Below, in pieces: positions 7,744-16,871 of a DNA stretch of 64,000 nucleotides. The stretch covers positions 1 to 64,000 of the forward strand of contig CAVYTJ010000026.1 in NCBI GenBank assembly GCA_963771325.1, in the 5' to 3' direction. A model generated the notes under the pieces. That model made no database searches. It had not been told where the DNA came from and saw only the letters and a program-made list of their open reading frames with translations. Position numbers and translations under genes: made by a program. Source of the stretch: JAKAVN01 sp963771325. Its GTDB lineage: Bacteria; Desulfobacterota; Binatia; Binatales; Binataceae. Positions within the stretch are counted from its first letter, which is position 1; every line of letters begins with the position of its first letter.

Positions 7744-8919
7744 ATGAGCGCGACTCCTCGGGAACAATGGCCCGCCGCCGCCTCGCCTCGACGCCGCCGC
7801 GTGATGATCGTCGCCGGCGAGGCCTCCGGCGACCTTCACGGCGCCGACCTCGCCGCGCAGATCCTCGCCCGCGATCCCGGGTGCGATCTGTTCGGCGTCG
7901 CCGGCGAGCGGATGCGCGCGGCCGGCGTGCGCGCGCTCACCCGCACCGAGGACGTCGCCGGCCTCGGCCTTGCCGAATTGACCTCGACCATCCGGAACAC
8001 TCTGCACGTGCTGCGCGAACTCAAGGCGATGCTGCGCAGCGATCGTCCGGACCTGGTCATCCTTATCGACTTCGCCGAATTCAATATGTCGCTCGCGGGC
8101 GCCGCCAAGCGTGCCGGCGTCCCGGTGCTCTACTACATCACGCCCCAGGTCTGGGCCTGGCGGCGCGGCCGCGTGGCCCGCATCATCGAACGCACAGACC
8201 GGCTCGCCGTGGTGCTGCCGTTCGAGGCGGAGATTTACGCGGGCGCCGGCTCGCGGGTTACCTTCGTCGGCCATCCGCTGCTCGACCGCGTCGCGCCTGC
8301 ACAGGATCGCGCCGCCACGCTCAAGCGCCACGGCCTGCCCGCCCACGCGCGACTGCTCGCGCTGCTGCCCGGCAGCCGGCGCGGCGAAGTTCGCTACCTG
8401 CTACGCCCGATGGTCGAGGCGGCGCGCGTGCTGGAGGCCGATCATGGCCTCACGCCGGTGATCGCGCTCGCGCCGACGCTCACGCTCGCGCAACTGCGCG
8501 AGGAGGGCCGGGTCAACCTCGACGGCATACGCGTGATCGAGGGCGACACCTACAGCGTCGTCGCGGCGAGCGAGCTTGCGCTTGCGGCCTCAGGTACGGC
8601 GACGCTCGAAACCGCACTTTTGGGCTGCCCGATGGTGGTCGCGTACAAGATGTCGCCGCTTACTTACGCGCTCGCGCGGATGCTGGTGCGCGGAGTCGAT
8701 TACATCGCGATGCCCAATATCCTGGCGGGACGCGAAGTCGTGCCCGAGCTTATCCAGGGCCGCGTCAACGTCCGCAACCTGGTGCGCGCGGCCGAGAACC
8801 TGATGGTGGAGCCGCTGCGCACCGAAACGCGCGACGCGCTGCTCGCGTTGCGCGCGCGCCTGGGCGAGCCGGGCGCCGCCGCGCGCGTCGCCGCGATCGC
8901 GCTTGAGATGATGGCTTAA
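7744..8919 (+). CDS. lpxB: Lipid-A-disaccharide synthase LpxB
   Basis: GT19 glycosyltransferase that condenses lipid X with UDP-2,3-diacylglucosamine to give the lipid A disaccharide phosphate at the inner membrane. The ATG at 7744 gives 391 aa, close to the E. coli 382. Motifs: VMIVAGEASGDLHGADLA near the N-terminus, the YYITPQVWAWRRGR segment, FVGHPLLD, LLPGSRRGEV and SGTATLETALLGCPMVVAYK in the UDP-binding half. The open frame extends 114 nt upstream but this adds non-family residues. It stands alone: the uspA gene separates it from the lpxA-lpxI group and 3 kb of accessory DNA separates it from waaA. Confidence 0.97.
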   Translation: MSATPREQWPAAASPRRRRVMIVAGEASGDLHGADLAAQILARDPGCDLFGVAGERMRAAGVRALTRTEDVAGLGLAELTSTIRNTLHVLRELKAMLRSDRPDLVILIDFAEFNMSLAGAAKRAGVPVLYYITPQVWAWRRGRVARIIERTDRLAVVLPFEAEIYAGAGSRVTFVGHPLLDRVAPAQDRAATLKRHGLPAHARLLALLPGSRRGEVRYLLRPMVEAARVLEADHGLTPVIALAPTLTLAQLREEGRVNLDGIRVIEGDTYSVVAASELALAASGTATLETALLGCPMVVAYKMSPLTYALARMLVRGVDYIAMPNILAGREVVPELIQGRVNVRNLVRAAENLMVEPLRTETRDALLALRARLGEPGAAARVAAIALEMMA

Positions 8920-9110
8920 GATCGGACGGAGCGACGGGCCGCTGGGTCAGAGTAAAGAAGGGTTCTCGCAATCCGCACATGCTTCGCTATAGCTGGCACT
9001 CAACGTCTTGAAACAAACGCGACGCGGCTAGACATGCCGCGCGACTCGAGAAGAGGAAGCTACCGCCTTTTCGTTTTTTCTGATCGTCTCTCGCTCGCCC
9101 CGCGTTCCCA

Positions 9111-9326
9111 TTAGGCGCTTGTTAGATCGCTGTTTAGGCCGTTACCCAAAACTACAATGCTATTCCCGATGGACTCATACGCCGCAAACGCCGCTATGCT
9201 GAGCGCAGCAAAGATAAGCGCATATTCGGTCAATGTCTGACCCCGGGGGTTTTCGCGAATCCAGATATAAGACTTGCACAATGAATCGGCGATATAGATG
9301 GCGGCAGTCTCTCTTATCTTGAACAT
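9111..9326 (-). CDS. Flp/Fap type IVb pilin, orphan
   Basis: Small pilin precursor of 71 aa. RGQTLTEYALIFAALSIAA has the prepilin-peptidase site (Gly followed by Glu+5 Tyr+6) and the hydrophobic helix that polymerises. The leader before the Gly is about 29 residues, longer than the usual 10-20, so either the start is further in (no ATG is available) or the leader is unusual. No tad/cpa secretion genes are nearby. The upstream 120 bp (9330-9450) is strikingly AT-rich, plausibly the promoter. Codon use is less GC-rich than neighbours. Confidence 0.75.
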   Translation of the reverse strand: MFKIRETAAIYIADSLCKSYIWIRENPRGQTLTEYALIFAALSIAAFAAYESIGNSIVVLGNGLNSDLTSA

Positions 9327-9719
9327 GGACTAATTTTAGTCATATGGTGATTATAGATGTCAATCAAAACTTAAATGATAAATCATACTAATGTAAACTA
9401 ACAATAGTTAATCAGTACTTAATATAGATATGTATAGCTTTGAATAGCGCCGTTGCCACGCGCCAGTTCCCAGCCTGGACACGACCACGCTCATGTAGGC
9501 GAAGGGCGTGGGGTTCGGGGCTGGGCAACTTCGCGCTAGGGGGAGGCGCTAAGCCGATTGCCATGCGCGGCGGCCTGGTAACTCAGGCATTCAGCCACCC
9601 AGCAACGGCGTCACTGCGCGGCCGCCCGTCGGGGCGCTGGGTTTTCGGTCTCTGGATGAGAACGCGTGCGCGATCCGAGCGGGCGAGGTTGCGCCGGGCG
9701 GCCTGACGGGGTTACCGGG
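9327..9719. other. Gene-free stretch with an AT-rich block
   Basis: No convincing gene on either strand. 9330-9450 is very AT-rich in an otherwise GC-rich window and lies directly upstream of the Flp pilin start, so it may carry its promoter. From 9450 to 9719 the base composition returns to GC-rich; small open frames there have no recognisable product. Confidence 0.6.
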
Positions 9720-10115
9720 TTACGAAAGCTGCCGTCGCCTGTGATCCAATGCTTCAACTCTTTGCGCAAAGGGCAGCTTTTCTTTCGAGAAAAACCCGGC
9801 GTCACAAAGCGCTTCCGCTTGCGTCGCGTGCTTGTCGAACTCCCAGAAATACTTCTTCAATGCGAAGTACAACCCGAAGAATTGCATCTCGCTCAAACTT
9901 TCCAGCTTGGGTCGAAGTTCGTCCAGGTCCCAGAACTCAGAGGGATTCAATTCCCTCAATCCTGCAAGGAATCGCCCGACTTTCTGCTTGATGCTCTGGA
10001 CGACAGCGTCAGCCGCGCGCTGTGTTCTTTTCTGTAGTTCATCTCGGACCGTGGGTTCTGGAGCAACTGCAGATCGGGAAGTCCTTGCGAAGTGAGTTGA
10101 ACAGTGAGCAGACAC
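9720..10115 (-). CDS. Hypothetical protein, possibly the 3' part of a frameshifted gene
   Basis: Unrecognised product of 131 aa, charged and helix-rich (RDELQKRTQRAADAVVQSI and LDELRPKLESLSEMQFF). The first ~22 residues look less protein-like than the overlapping reading frame on the same strand (9956-10183), which reads FHEACLLTVQLTSQGLPDLQ. The real gene may therefore start near 10183 and shift frame around 10040-10060. No family assigned. Confidence 0.4.
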   Translation of the reverse strand: MSAHCSTHFARTSRSAVAPEPTVRDELQKRTQRAADAVVQSIKQKVGRFLAGLRELNPSEFWDLDELRPKLESLSEMQFFGLYFALKKYFWEFDKHATQAEALCDAGFFSKEKLPFAQRVEALDHRRRQLS

Positions 10116-10255
10116 GCCTCATGAAAGGTGAACTCTGGAAGCCGATGGCGGTCGTGGTCTGGTTCCATCGAGTTAGCCTGCACCTCGGGTGTCGCAGTAG
10201 CCAGTGACCAGCATCTCGGACGAGGGATAGCGCGATCGGGCCTAAACCGCGGCGC

Positions 10256-10516
10256 TCAAGCACTCGCGCGCTGGCCTCGAATTGCATGATAAACGACCAG
10301 GACGATTATCGCGCCGATCACGGCCACCACGATGCTCGCCAGGTTCACGCCCGTAACGCCGGCAAAACCAAGCTCCGTAAAAATCGCTCCCCCGACGATT
10401 GCTCCCAAAATGCCCAGGAGAATGTCCCGCACCAGCCCTTCGCCAGTGCGATTCACGATTTTGCTGCCGATAAAGCCGGCGATGAGTCCGACGATCAACC
10501 ATGACAGGATGCCCAT
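10256..10516 (-). CDS. GlsB/YeaQ/YmgE family stress-response membrane protein
   Basis: Small inner-membrane protein of 86 aa with three hydrophobic segments. The glycine-rich pattern GLIAGFIGSKIVNRTGEG and DILLGILGAIVGGAIF is diagnostic of the transglycosylase-associated (YeaQ) family. A strong GGGAGGATCC ribosome site precedes the ATG at 10516. Members are induced in stress or stationary phase; the molecular function is not known. It stands alone between an unknown ORF and the HAF-repeat gene. Confidence 0.93.
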   Translation of the reverse strand: MGILSWLIVGLIAGFIGSKIVNRTGEGLVRDILLGILGAIVGGAIFTELGFAGVTGVNLASIVVAVIGAIIVLVVYHAIRGQRASA

Positions 10517-10800
10517 GATGGATCCTCCCCCTTGGAAGTCCTCTCAACGTGCTGCGCATCGTACAATCTGTAATCGTTTAAGCATAGTCGCCCGCCCCCG
10601 CTAGATCTGATCGTCTCTCAACAGCGGGCGCTGGCGAGTGAGTACCTCTCTCCGGCCGGACTTTAAAAGTTTTGTACGGAGAATCGCTTTTGGCTTCCGG
10701 GCGTGCGATATCCGGAATCGCACAGATTCGCATCCGCCGGAGCGACGGGACCGCATCGACTCCGTGGATCTTTGAAAAACGAGGAAGCGCCGCCTCTTGC

Positions 10801-11694
10801 TTATCGAGGCGTGCCAATAAAGCCGTCCGTGTGTCCGTTCGAGTCGACGTAAAACCCGACAATCTGCCCAAAGTTGTTGATCCCATTGATGGTTGTGGTA
10901 CCCACTCCCTTGGGATCATCCACCGAGTGAAAATGCCCATTGGTGCTGTTGTACACGAAGCCGTGCATGGCCGTGCCGACCATGTAGACTCCAACCACCT
11001 GGCCTTTATCGTTCAAGCCCAATGCCATAGTGGATGTAGTTCCAGTCGCCGGAAAATTGAGTGTGGTCAGGGTCCCGAAATTGAGCAGAAACCCATGCGT
11101 GACCGCACTACTATCGACATAGAATCCGCAAACCATCTGCTGGTCGTTGATGCCCGTCGCCTGACTGCTCGTCGCGAGCGGGTTCACGATCTCCAGAAAC
11201 ACGCCGCCATTTGCGTCGTAGATGTATGCGTGATCGACGGTGAAGCCCGGGCTGTCCGCGAAATAACCCGCCGCTTGTGAGTGAAAGTTCAAACCGAGCA
11301 ATTGATTGAACGAGGTACCCGGAAAGTCCACTGTCAGGTAGGTGCCATCGACCTTGCGCTCAAAGCCGTGGTTGGTTCCAGCGCCATCGATGTAAAATCC
11401 GACTGTTTTGAAGACCTTTTTGAAGTTGTCGTTGATCCCGGTGACCTGGGTTTGTACCGAACTCGGAAAGTTCTCGGGGGTAAAGGTATTCGGCAGGGTA
11501 AACACAAACCCTTGGTTTATAGTCGCGCCGTGGTAGCCGGCAATCACGTCGAAATCGTTGATGCCTAGCAATTGAGTGAATGTGTCTGTCGGAAAAATAA
11601 CCGTTCGGAAGGAATATCCTGTCGCGCTGGCCGAGGCTGACACAGCGCCGCAGAACACGACTGCCAGTCCTATTCTCAGAACCAACCTTTTCAT
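10801..11694 (-). CDS. Secreted HAF-repeat protein
   Basis: 297-aa protein with a signal peptide ending SASASA (about residue 24) followed by at least five degenerate repeats of the form GINNxGQIVGFYVDSNGxTHGF (clear at about residues 45, 90, 130, 185, 225 and 270). HAF-type repeats form beta-propeller-like extracellular domains. Exported, function unknown. Lower GC than the lipid A genes on both sides. No adhesion or enzymatic motif was recognised, and no partner gene adjoins it. Confidence 0.85.
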   Translation of the reverse strand: MKRLVLRIGLAVVFCGAVSASASATGYSFRTVIFPTDTFTQLLGINDFDVIAGYHGATINQGFVFTLPNTFTPENFPSSVQTQVTGINDNFKKVFKTVGFYIDGAGTNHGFERKVDGTYLTVDFPGTSFNQLLGLNFHSQAAGYFADSPGFTVDHAYIYDANGGVFLEIVNPLATSSQATGINDQQMVCGFYVDSSAVTHGFLLNFGTLTTLNFPATGTTSTMALGLNDKGQVVGVYMVGTAMHGFVYNSTNGHFHSVDDPKGVGTTTINGINNFGQIVGFYVDSNGHTDGFIGTPR

Positions 11695-11969
11695 CTTCTT
11701 GCCCCTTGATGTAGTTAGCCCCTTGCCCGTCCGCGTTTCCTGCCTGCGCGCGCCCTGTTCATCGGCGGGGCACGCGTGACCTCATGAGATTCACAATGCG
11801 CTTGGCACAATTCTTCGCTAGCATTGTTGTCTGACGTAGCGCAAATTGATGCAGCTAAATCTTCATGAAATCTCGCGCGCCTCAGTCACCCTAGCTCGGA
11901 GTGAAGGGGCGACAACTTCGAGCCGAGTTTCTCAAGGGGTCGGGAAGAGTCTGTAACTAGCCCATCGGT

Positions 11970-13241
11970 ATGCTTCGTCACTTGTACAATGCGCTCTGGT
12001 ACCCGGCACTGCCGGTCGCGCTCGCGCTGAGCGGCGGAGCGCGCGACGCCGGGACGCGGCGCGCGCGGATGGGCCTCGCATGGGCCGCCGACGGCGCGGC
12101 GCCGCCGGCCGAGCCGCGCATCTGGGCGCATGCGGCGTCAGTGGGCGAAGTCGGAGCGCTCCGCGCCGTCGTGACTGCGCTCGTACGCGAGCGGCCCGGC
12201 ACGACGCTGGTCGTCACCACGATGACCGCCGCGGGACGCGACGCCGCGCGGCGCTTGCTTCCCGGCGCGCAGGCCCATCTGCTCGCGCCGCTCGACTGCC
12301 GCCGCGCGCTCGGCCCCTTCCTCGACGCGGTCCGGCCCACGCTGGTGCTGATCGCGGAGACCGAGCTGTGGCCGAACTATTTCATCGAGTCGCATCGCGC
12401 GGGCGCGCGTATCGCAATCGTCAACGGCCGCATCTCCGAGCGGGCGCTCGCCCGCTACCGTTACATTCGCCCGCTGCTTCGCGAAGCGCTCTGCTCGGCC
12501 GATCTCGTTCTCGCCCAAACCGACGACGACGCGCGCCGTTTCCTCACGCTCGGCGCCGCGCCAAGCCGCGTCATCGTGACCGGCAACACCAAGTTCGATC
12601 TCGAAAGCCTGAGCGCCGCGCCGCTGCGGCCCGAACTCGAAGCTTTCGCGCCCGGATGCCCGATACTGGTCGCCGGCTCGACCGCGCCGGGCGAAGAGCA
12701 AATCGTCATCGACGCGTGGCGTGAACTGCGCGCCCGCTTCGGTCAACTGGCGCTGGTCCTCGCGCCACGCCATCTCGAACGCGCCGCGGAAATCGAAGGA
12801 CTCCTGCGCGCCGCGCGGCTCGAATACTCAAAGGCGAGCGCGCCGGACGCCGGCATCGACGGCACGTCGCGTCTGATGTTGCTCGACACGATGGGCGATT
12901 TGCGCGCGATGTATGGGCGCGGCGCGGCCGCTTTCGTTGGCGGCAGCCTGGTGCCCGGACGCGGCGGACAAAGCCTTGCCGAGCCGGCCGCCGCCGGCGT
13001 GCCGGTGCTGTTCGGGCCCTTCCGTGAAAATCAGCGCGCGATCGCCTCGGCGCTGCTGGAGGCTCGCGCGGGAGCGGTGGTGCGCGACGCCGCCGAGCTG
13101 ACACAAGCCATTGCCGCATTTCTCGGCGACGAGTCCGAGCGGCTGGCCGCGGGGCGCCGCGCGCACGCGGTGGTGGAACAGATGGCCGGCGGTGTCGTCG
13201 CAACCTTGATACGTCTGCGGCCGCTGATTGGCGTCGCCTGA
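11970..13241 (+). CDS. waaA: 3-deoxy-D-manno-octulosonic acid (Kdo) transferase WaaA/KdtA
   Basis: GT30 transferase that adds Kdo from CMP-Kdo to lipid IVA at the inner membrane. 423 aa. The N-terminal half has IWAHAASVGEVGALR with the catalytic Glu. ETELWPNYF, NGRISERALARYR and TGNTKFDLE follow, and the CMP-Kdo domain has GGSLVPGRGGQSLAEPAAAG. Whether it adds one, two or more Kdo units cannot be read from sequence. It lies 3 nt upstream of lpxK. msbA, often found between lpxB and waaA, is absent. Confidence 0.96.
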   Translation: MLRHLYNALWYPALPVALALSGGARDAGTRRARMGLAWAADGAAPPAEPRIWAHAASVGEVGALRAVVTALVRERPGTTLVVTTMTAAGRDAARRLLPGAQAHLLAPLDCRRALGPFLDAVRPTLVLIAETELWPNYFIESHRAGARIAIVNGRISERALARYRYIRPLLREALCSADLVLAQTDDDARRFLTLGAAPSRVIVTGNTKFDLESLSAAPLRPELEAFAPGCPILVAGSTAPGEEQIVIDAWRELRARFGQLALVLAPRHLERAAEIEGLLRAARLEYSKASAPDAGIDGTSRLMLLDTMGDLRAMYGRGAAAFVGGSLVPGRGGQSLAEPAAAGVPVLFGPFRENQRAIASALLEARAGAVVRDAAELTQAIAAFLGDESERLAAGRRAHAVVEQMAGGVVATLIRLRPLIGVA

Positions 13242-13244
13242 GCC

Positions 13245-14432
13245 ATGGCCGGTTCCACGCCAGCACCACCGAATCGTTCACGCCTGGAGGGGCTGTGGCA
13301 GAGCGACCTCGCGCTCCACGAGCGGCTGTTATGGGCCGCGCTGGTGCCCGCGGCCGGCGCTTATCGGGTTGCGCTCGCGGCGCGCGCGCTCTGGTGGCGC
13401 AGGATGAGACGGCGCGCGCGACCGCTGGTCGTGAGCGTCGGCAATCTCACGCTGGGCGGCAATGCCAAGACCCCGTTCACGCTGTTCCTCGCCTCGCGCC
13501 TGCGCATGCGAGGGTTTAAGGTCGCGATCGTGAGCCGCGGATGGGGCCGCACGCCGAGCGCGGAGCGCGCGATCCTGGTCTCCGACGACGAGCGGCTGCT
13601 CGCTGGTACGGACGAAGCCGGCGACGAGGCGGTGATGATGGCGAAATCGTTCGCCGGGCCGATCGCGGTCGCGCGCCGGCGCATCGACGGCATCGAGCTT
13701 GTCGAACAGCGGGTGGGCCCGCTCGACGCAGTGGTGCTCGACGACGCTTTTCAGCACGTGCGCCTCGGACGTGACGTCGATCTGCTGTTGATGAACGCCG
13801 AGCGCGGGGTGGGCAACGGATGGCTGTTGCCGGCGGGCCCGATGCGCGAGCCGCTCGCCGCCGCGCGCCGCGCCGACGCGGTGATCGCGGTCGACGCAGG
13901 CCGCGCCTTCGGCGCCGCCGAGCGCGCCCCGGCGCTCCCACGCTCCATCGCGGAGCATCCCCGACTGCTGCGCGCCACGCTCAGGCCGCGGGCGCTCATC
14001 TCTCCTTCCGGCCCGGGGGGACGATGGATCGAAGGGCCGCTCTCGCTGATGGGCCGGCGCGTCGTCGCGGTCAGCGGACTTGCGGACGCGGGCGGCTTTT
14101 ATCGGATGCTGCGCGAGATGGAAACCGACCTGGTCGGCGTGCTCGAATATCCAGACCATCATGTGTATACAGCGGCCGACTGGCACAGTATCGTCGCCGC
14201 CGGGCGCGGCGGCGCGGTGTTCGTAACCACAGAAAAAGATTTGGTGAAGCTCGAGCGGTTTCCGTTCGAGCGCGATTCGCTGTACGCTTTACGCCTCGAA
14301 GTCGTGATGGATCTAGACGACGAGACACGCCTCGTCGAGATGATCGTTGCAAAGCGCGCTCATCCGCGCGCCCCAGCGAGCGCCAATCCCGACCCGAGAG
14401 CAAAGGAGGCCTTTGACGAAAATGGCCGTTAG
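13245..14432 (+). CDS. lpxK: Tetraacyldisaccharide 4'-kinase LpxK
   Basis: Phosphorylates the 4' position of the lipid A disaccharide at the membrane surface. 395 aa, slightly longer than the ~330 of E. coli. An N-terminal membrane-associated segment precedes the P-loop VGNLTLGGNAKTPFT; LDDAFQHVRLGRDVDLLL is the conserved acidic motif, and FVTTEKDLVKL is the typical C-terminal motif. Start ATG 13245, 3 nt after waaA. The last ~35 residues are low-complexity and overlap the start of trm112. Confidence 0.96.
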   Translation: MAGSTPAPPNRSRLEGLWQSDLALHERLLWAALVPAAGAYRVALAARALWWRRMRRRARPLVVSVGNLTLGGNAKTPFTLFLASRLRMRGFKVAIVSRGWGRTPSAERAILVSDDERLLAGTDEAGDEAVMMAKSFAGPIAVARRRIDGIELVEQRVGPLDAVVLDDAFQHVRLGRDVDLLLMNAERGVGNGWLLPAGPMREPLAAARRADAVIAVDAGRAFGAAERAPALPRSIAEHPRLLRATLRPRALISPSGPGGRWIEGPLSLMGRRVVAVSGLADAGGFYRMLREMETDLVGVLEYPDHHVYTAADWHSIVAAGRGGAVFVTTEKDLVKLERFPFERDSLYALRLEVVMDLDDETRLVEMIVAKRAHPRAPASANPDPRAKEAFDENGR

Positions 14433-14592
14433 CCAGGAACTGCTCGACATTCTGGCCTGCCCTAAATGCAAGGGCGACCTGCGCGTTACCGACAAGCAGG
14501 ACGGGCTTATCTGCGACGCCTGCCATCTGCGCTACCCAATCAAGGACGACATCCCGATCATGCTGATCGAAGAGGCGCAGGCGGCGAAGTGA
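14422..14592 (+). CDS. Trm112/YcaR (UPF0434) family small zinc-ribbon protein
   Basis: 56-aa protein with paired cysteines ACPKCKG and CDACHLRYPI, and the family ending IKDDIPIMLIEEA. Bacterial homologues (YcaR) sit next to lpxK in E. coli too, so the position is conserved. Family members elsewhere activate methyltransferases; the bacterial role is unclear. AGGAGG at 14404-14409 is 12 nt from the ATG at 14422 (TTG 14413 is too close). It overlaps the lpxK 3' end by 11 nt. Confidence 0.9.
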   Translation: MAVSQELLDILACPKCKGDLRVTDKQDGLICDACHLRYPIKDDIPIMLIEEAQAAK

Positions 14593-14627
14593 CGCGGGCG
14601 ATGTGGTGAGGGCGCCGCGGCCGTGCG

Positions 14628-15395
14628 ATGAATATCGCGAAGCATCCGACATCCCGTGCCGCCGTCTCGCGTGAGTTCTCCCGAATCTCCGCCGGTCCCT
14701 ACCAGCTTTATCTGCGCGCTGACCTGGCGCCTCATGCGGATGCGCTCGCGGCCGCGCTCGGCAAGCTTGGCGCCGCGAATTCCATCGAAACCGCCAATCG
14801 CGGCGCCGGCAATCGTGGCGGGGGCTTCAAGCTCGTGCTCCCCGGCGGACCGGAATTGTTCGTGCGCCACGCGCGGCGCGGCGGCGCGATGCGCCGCGTG
14901 CTCGACGATCTCTATTTCGGCTTCCATCCACGTCCGCTCAGCGAGTTGAGGGTCACCGCCGAAGCCGCGCGGCGCGGCGTGCCGCTGGCCGAGCCGATCG
15001 GCGCGGCAGTGCGATGGGTCGTGCCGGGGCTTTACCGCGGCTTCTTCATCACGCGCGCCGCCTCCGGCATGACGCTATGGGAATTTCTGCGCACCGACGA
15101 CGACCCGAGCGTGCGCGCCCATGTGCTCGAGCGCGCGCGCGAGGCGATCGAGACGATGCTTCGCGAGGGACTGCACCATCCCGACCTCAACCTCCACAAC
15201 CTCTTCGTTACGCCCCACGGTGAGAGCTTCGCCATTATCATCCTCGACCTCGACAAGGCGCGGCTCCGCGACCGCCCGGTGAGCGGCGCGGCCCGCCGGC
15301 GGATCGCGGCGCGGCTGCTGCGCTCGGCGCACAAGCTCGATCCGCACGGACGTTTTCTCGATTCCACCGCATTGTCTATTCTGAATTTCGCCTGA
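14628..15395 (+). CDS. Kdo/LPS kinase family protein (KdkA/WaaP-like)
   Basis: Protein-kinase-fold enzyme of 255 aa, predicted to phosphorylate Kdo or inner-core sugar. Family signs: GGFKLVLPGGPELFVRHARR (nucleotide-binding part), GLHHPDLNLHNLFV (catalytic loop with Asp and Asn) and IIILDLDKARL (metal-binding Asp). It follows waaA-lpxK-trm112, which supports a Kdo kinase role; the exact acceptor cannot be read. A second, different LPS-kinase-like gene is at 23993-24808. The stop lies inside a short direct repeat. Confidence 0.85.
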   Translation: MNIAKHPTSRAAVSREFSRISAGPYQLYLRADLAPHADALAAALGKLGAANSIETANRGAGNRGGGFKLVLPGGPELFVRHARRGGAMRRVLDDLYFGFHPRPLSELRVTAEAARRGVPLAEPIGAAVRWVVPGLYRGFFITRAASGMTLWEFLRTDDDPSVRAHVLERAREAIETMLREGLHHPDLNLHNLFVTPHGESFAIIILDLDKARLRDRPVSGAARRRIAARLLRSAHKLDPHGRFLDSTALSILNFA

Positions 15396-15410
15396 ATCGT
15401 CTGAATTTCG
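15380..15410. repeat. 11-bp direct repeat bracketing a stop codon
   Basis: TCTGAATTTCG occurs at 15380-15390 and 15400-15410; the TGA of the KdkA-like gene (15393-15395) is between them. One of a set of short tandem duplications at gene ends in this window. Confidence 0.7.
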
Positions 15411-15432
15411 TATCGCGTCCGCAACGCAGGAG

Positions 15433-15825
15433 ATGCCGCTGATGAAAGAGGAAAAAGGTGTCCCGCCCGAACAGGTGATGGCGTCGCTGTTCGAGGGGCG
15501 CGAGCGCCTTGACCAGATGGCGCTGCTCGCGCGGCTCGAACACGGCGGCGCCTCGATCTATCGCGCCTGGGCCGGTGGCGAACGCAACGTCAAGGCGCGC
15601 GAAGCGCTGCTGGCCGCCGCGGAGCGCGAGGAGGCCAACGCCAAGCTGCTGCGCCTGATGAGCACGCCCAAGGGCGAGTGCGAAAAATGTCACACCACGC
15701 TCGCGCTGGGGGCCGAGGCCGTCTGCTGTGCTTTCCAATGCACCTTCTGTCCGGCGTGCGGGACGGGATACAATCACGTCTGCCCGAACTGCGGCGGAGA
15801 ACTCCTGCGGCGTCGCGCCGCTTGA
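15433..15825 (+). CDS. DUF1272 zinc-finger protein with helical N-terminal domain
   Basis: 130 aa. Residues 1-75 form charged helices (GRERLDQMALLARLEHG), and residues about 80-127 are a DUF1272-like cysteine domain: GECEKCHTTLALGAEAVCC, then FCPACGTGYNHVCPNCGGEL, about nine cysteines in zinc-ribbon spacing. The function of DUF1272 is unknown. The N-terminal extension is longer than in stand-alone DUF1272 proteins. An alternative start is ATG 15442 (MKEEKG), better spaced from AGGAG at 15428. Confidence 0.8.
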   Translation: MPLMKEEKGVPPEQVMASLFEGRERLDQMALLARLEHGGASIYRAWAGGERNVKAREALLAAAEREEANAKLLRLMSTPKGECEKCHTTLALGAEAVCCAFQCTFCPACGTGYNHVCPNCGGELLRRRAA

Positions 15826-15917
15826 AGTTCGTCATTCCTCAGGATGGCCGAAGAGCCGGGCTCGGCTTTGCCCAGCACCGACTGCCTTTGCGCACGATTT
15901 GTCAATGAGCCGTCAAG

Positions 15918-16871
15918 CTAGTTTGCGGGCGGGGCGCCCACTGCCGCGTGCGGCGCTTCGTTTATGTCGGCCACTTGTCGCCGAAGCTTGGCGATAAGCT
16001 CGCTTTGCGCCTGAATCAGATTTTGAATTTCGAAAACGCTCGGGCTGTTACCGCTGGCGTCCTTGCTCGCGACCACAGTCACTTCATGCGGCTGCACGAG
16101 TTCAGCGTTCCTTCGCATCGCGTCGCATTCGGCAGCCGATACATCCGCCGCCTCGCATCGCTGACTGATCATCTGATCGAGCTTTTTTCGCAAGCGCTTG
16201 ATTTCCGCCTGCTGTAGCTGGGCCTGGTCGGCGAGCGACTGGCCATTGACCTCCGTCTGGCCGGGCATCGTGGCGATCATGGCGCGGCGGAGGTTCTCCT
16301 TTATCTCTCTTGCTGAATCCATGCCGGCGCTCCCTTCCGCGTCGGCGGCGGTGTTGGTGGTGCCCGCCGGTCCGTTGTAACCCGAACCGCTGGTGGCGCC
16401 GCGCCGCAGCCCTTGCGATTTCGTGCCGGTCGCGAAATTGACCAGCGCCGCGGCTATCGTGTCCGGCAATTTGCAATCGACCTTGCTGGGCGGCTCGAGT
16501 TGCACCGCCTCACCGCTGACCAGGACGTCGCTGCCGATGTTGTGGTCATCAGCGCGCACGTTGATAATCGCGTCGACCCGGTTCGGATATTTTTCGACCG
16601 CGGCCTTTCTTAGCTCATCCGCCATCTGAAGATGCTCAGGATCCGTGGCCGCCGCGGCGAAGGGCTCCACGTAGCTGACTTTCCCAACCTCTTCGTAGCA
16701 CGCGGTGTCGATCGATTGCTCGGTGACATAGATATGCCCGGCGGGGCGGGATGCGCTCTGTGCGGCCGGCGCGGGAGCGGCCTCGGGCGGTTTCGCGGTC
16801 GCACAGGCCGAAAGCAAACACGCCGTTATCGCGATTGAACCGATGTAACCAGCAACGCGAATCGTAATCAT
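15918..16871 (-). CDS. Hypothetical outer-envelope lipoprotein with coiled coil
   Basis: 317 aa. A lipoprotein signal ACLLSACATAKP gives a lipidated Cys near residue 23. The middle (about 50-130) reads VTEQSIDTACYEEVGKVSY and NRVDAIINVRADDHNIGSDV, resembling small lipoproteins with a YbjQ-like fold, though this is uncertain. Residues about 205-250 and 285-305 are Gln/Lys-rich coiled coil. A GGGGGAG ribosome site precedes the ATG at 16871. No family confidently recognised. Convergent with the DUF1272 gene. Confidence 0.72.
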   Translation of the reverse strand: MITIRVAGYIGSIAITACLLSACATAKPPEAAPAPAAQSASRPAGHIYVTEQSIDTACYEEVGKVSYVEPFAAAATDPEHLQMADELRKAAVEKYPNRVDAIINVRADDHNIGSDVLVSGEAVQLEPPSKVDCKLPDTIAAALVNFATGTKSQGLRRGATSGSGYNGPAGTTNTAADAEGSAGMDSAREIKENLRRAMIATMPGQTEVNGQSLADQAQLQQAEIKRLRKKLDQMISQRCEAADVSAAECDAMRRNAELVQPHEVTVVASKDASGNSPSVFEIQNLIQAQSELIAKLRRQVADINEAPHAAVGAPPAN

